A stretch of DNA of 64,000 nucleotides from Ureibacillus sinduriensis BLB-1 = JCM 15800 (lineage in GTDB: Bacteria; Bacillota; Bacilli; Bacillales_A; Planococcaceae). Position numbers and translations under genes: made by a program. Under the pieces are notes generated by a model, which did no database searches, had not been told where the DNA came from, and saw only the letters and a list, made by a program, of their open reading frames with translations. The stretch spans positions 105,404 to 169,403 of the forward strand of contig NZ_JPVO01000048.1 of NCBI RefSeq assembly GCF_000772955.1, given 5' to 3'. Shown here piece by piece: positions 62,428 to 64,000 of this stretch; position 1 is the stretch's first letter; every line of letters begins with the position of its first letter.

Positions 62428-62455
62428 AACCTCACTAAGTTGTGAGGTTTTTTTT
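62428..62455 (+). terminator. Terminator after the Big_4 fragment
   Basis: The perfect 8-bp arms AACCTCAC and GTGAGGTT are followed by T residues. Confidence 0.92.
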
Positions 62456-62534
62456 CGTAAACATTTTTGAAAATCTCAACAGACATATTTCTCTAATAGC
62501 TAGTTAAGCAATTTGAAATTGACAATTCAAATAT

Positions 62535-62800
62535 CTTCGTGGGTAAATTTATATTTTTTGGTAGAGTATTCATTCACGAAAGGGGAATGGAAAAAATTTG
62601 TGATGGCAGTTTATTTGGAAAGATTTTTGGTTGACTGTCAAAAGTAAATGGTCAAGAGAGAGTCAGGATGAAAAATATATAAAATGAAAGTATCTAGTTC
62701 GAATCATTTTCAAAATGTAGAGGCAACCATTTACTGCATTCTTTGTTCCTAGTAAAAAAGTATTATATTTTCCTAGAAAAATATATACAGTAACTCTCTT
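62535..62800 (+). pseudogene. Relic of a second comK leader and start
   Basis: 62560-62675 closely follows the comK leader at 51225-51350: GAAAGGGG, ATGG-AAAAAAT, TGATGG-AGTTTAT, GACTGTCAAAAGTAAATGGT and GAGAGAGTCAGGATGAAAA are shared. The comK-like frame then stops after four codons and almost all of the gene is missing. Further on, 62735-62795 resembles 52030-52085, downstream of comK. A duplication of the comK-SLH segment followed by an internal deletion explains this. Confidence 0.75.
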
Positions 62801-62864
62801 GCAGTGATAAACTACTAAAGGTAGATAAAAATATACTAATTGAAGAAAAAACTGGAGGATTCGA

Positions 62865-64000
62865 ATGAAAAGACTAATGCCTAAATTAGCTCTGACTACC
62901 TTATTGATTTCAACTACGACCGTTCCAACGTTGGCTGCGGACACATCATTTTCAGACATCCAAAACACTTATGCCAAAGATGCCATTTTACAGCTGGCCG
63001 AAGCAGGAATACTAAATGGCAAGGGGGATGGCAAATTTGACCCTACCGGCAAGATTACGCGACAAGACTTCGCCATCATTTTAGCAAAAGCTCTGAACTT
63101 GGATGTTGATAATTCCCCACAGAACCCAACATTTTCGGATCTCCCGGTGACTCATTATTCTTATAAATATGTTGAAGCCGCTGCCCAAGCGGGTTTAATA
63201 AAAGGAGTCGGAGATGGGAATTTTGGCGCAGGACAAAACCTCTCCAGGGAACAAATGGCCGTTCTCTTTGTGAGGGCGTTGGGGGTGGATGCAACAGATT
63301 ATGGTAATAAACTGACGTTTGCTGATGCAGACAAAATTGCTGGATATGCGAAAGATGCGGTCGGGTTTGCCGTTGAAGCACAATTGTTAAATGGCTATAA
63401 TAATACGTTTGATCCGAAAGGGAACGCCGACCGTCAAGCAGTGGCACAGGTTGCCAGCAAATTCTTAAAGGTAAAAGACGAAATTGCGCCAACACCGGAA
63501 CCTGAGGCACCACCAGTTACAGAACCGACACCCGTACCGGTGAAGCCGCCGGTAGTTGATCCAAGACCCAACCCAACAGCAGAACCACCAACATCAAATT
63601 ATGTACCTAATAATAATTTAAATACAGCTATCCTTAGAACGAAAATAGAAAATGCAACTTCACTATTAAATGGAATAAAGATAGGCGAAGATATTGGTCA
63701 AGTGGCAAGAGTAGATTATAACGCTTTATTAACAGCTATCTCTATTGCGCAAAGTATTTATGAAAACAGCAGAAACAAGACACAAGAAGAACTAAATTCT
63801 GCTACTATTTCATTAGAAAATGCAATGAATGCCTTCAATAACTCAGTAGTGAAAGCGGGAAATGCAAATCAGTTAAATGAAAAAATTGGGGCAGCTAATT
63901 CAAAACTAGCTAATGTATTAGTAGGTGATGGAGTCGGTCAGGTAGCGGAAGTAGATCTAGCCGCATTAGCATCGGCTATAGAGAAAGCTGAGGGCATTTA
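62865..64000 (+). CDS. SLH protein with helical FIVAR-like repeats (3' end outside window)
   Basis: The frame runs without stop from ATG 62865 to the window end (378 codons). It has a signal peptide (1-26, ending LAA), three SLH domains (about 27-205; ITRQDFAIILAKAL is the first), and a Pro-rich linker (about 210-245; EPEAPPVTEPTPVPVKPP). At least one complete and one partial ~75-residue helical repeat follow (ATSLLNGIKIGEDIGQV, then SKLANVLVGDGVGQV), of the FIVAR/coiled-helix type found in adhesins. The ATG is behind CTGGAGGA. The frame upstream carries the comK-leader relic, so this gene and the SLH 5'-nucleotidase gene lie in equivalent contexts. Confidence 0.88.
   Translation, partial: MKRLMPKLALTTLLISTTTVPTLAADTSFSDIQNTYAKDAILQLAEAGILNGKGDGKFDPTGKITRQDFAIILAKALNLDVDNSPQNPTFSDLPVTHYSYKYVEAAAQAGLIKGVGDGNFGAGQNLSREQMAVLFVRALGVDATDYGNKLTFADADKIAGYAKDAVGFAVEAQLLNGYNNTFDPKGNADRQAVAQVASKFLKVKDEIAPTPEPEAPPVTEPTPVPVKPPVVDPRPNPTAEPPTSNYVPNNNLNTAILRTKIENATSLLNGIKIGEDIGQVARVDYNALLTAISIAQSIYENSRNKTQEELNSATISLENAMNAFNNSVVKAGNANQLNEKIGAANSKLANVLVGDGVGQVAEVDLAALASAIEKAEGI

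Overview
The window comes from a low-GC, Gram-positive, endospore-forming, flagellated bacterium with an S-layer. The spore genes (spoIID, spoIIQ, spoIIID), mbl, flhO/flhP and the gene order ywlC-mntP-ywlE-rpiB-ywlG-glyA-upp-mnaA-atp follow the Bacillus subtilis chromosome. The many SLH-domain surface proteins and csaB point to the Lysinibacillus/Solibacillus/Ureibacillus side of Bacillales. The exact genus is an inference.

Bases 1-28200 are conserved core. They hold the end of the tRNA threonylcarbamoylation gene, a 52-bp tandem repeat array, a manganese exporter, an arginine phosphatase, an added chemotaxis receptor, rpiB, ywlG, glyA, upp, mnaA, and the complete F1Fo ATP synthase operon atpIBEFHAGDC with a strong sigma-A promoter. 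After these come murA, spoIID, spoIIQ, spoIIID, mbl, two flagellar rod genes, fabZ, ywpF and ssbB. Bases 28600-34100 carry a minus-strand SNF2 helicase/SWIM-protein pair and an IDEAL-domain gene. Bases 34235-35330 are repeats: a second 52-bp array and a short 21-bp array.

Bases 35400-64000 are a cell-surface region. A minus-strand operon (tagA, a flippase fused to a DUF5693 protein, csaB) should build and pyruvylate the secondary wall polymer that SLH domains bind; mnaA at 7.9 kb would supply its UDP-ManNAc. SLH proteins follow: a glucosaminidase, an amidase, the major S-layer protein, a 5'-nucleotidase, and a protein with helical repeats that runs off the window. A secreted protein with two nuclease domains lies beside the 5'-nucleotidase, and comK plus a small sigma factor lie just upstream, so extracellular DNA handling and competence genes are clustered.

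The least ordinary signals are: (1) two far-apart 52-bp arrays with exactly conserved phase and a shared TGTC-N19-GACA dyad; (2) two elements at 60.5 and 61.4 kb that fold as domains V and VI of a group II intron, differ by compensatory base changes, and run directly into start-less surface-protein reading frames; (3) a decayed second copy of the comK leader in front of the last SLH gene, which preserves a short leader reading frame; (4) the flippase-DUF5693 fusion; (5) an IS21 remnant that cut a replication gene.
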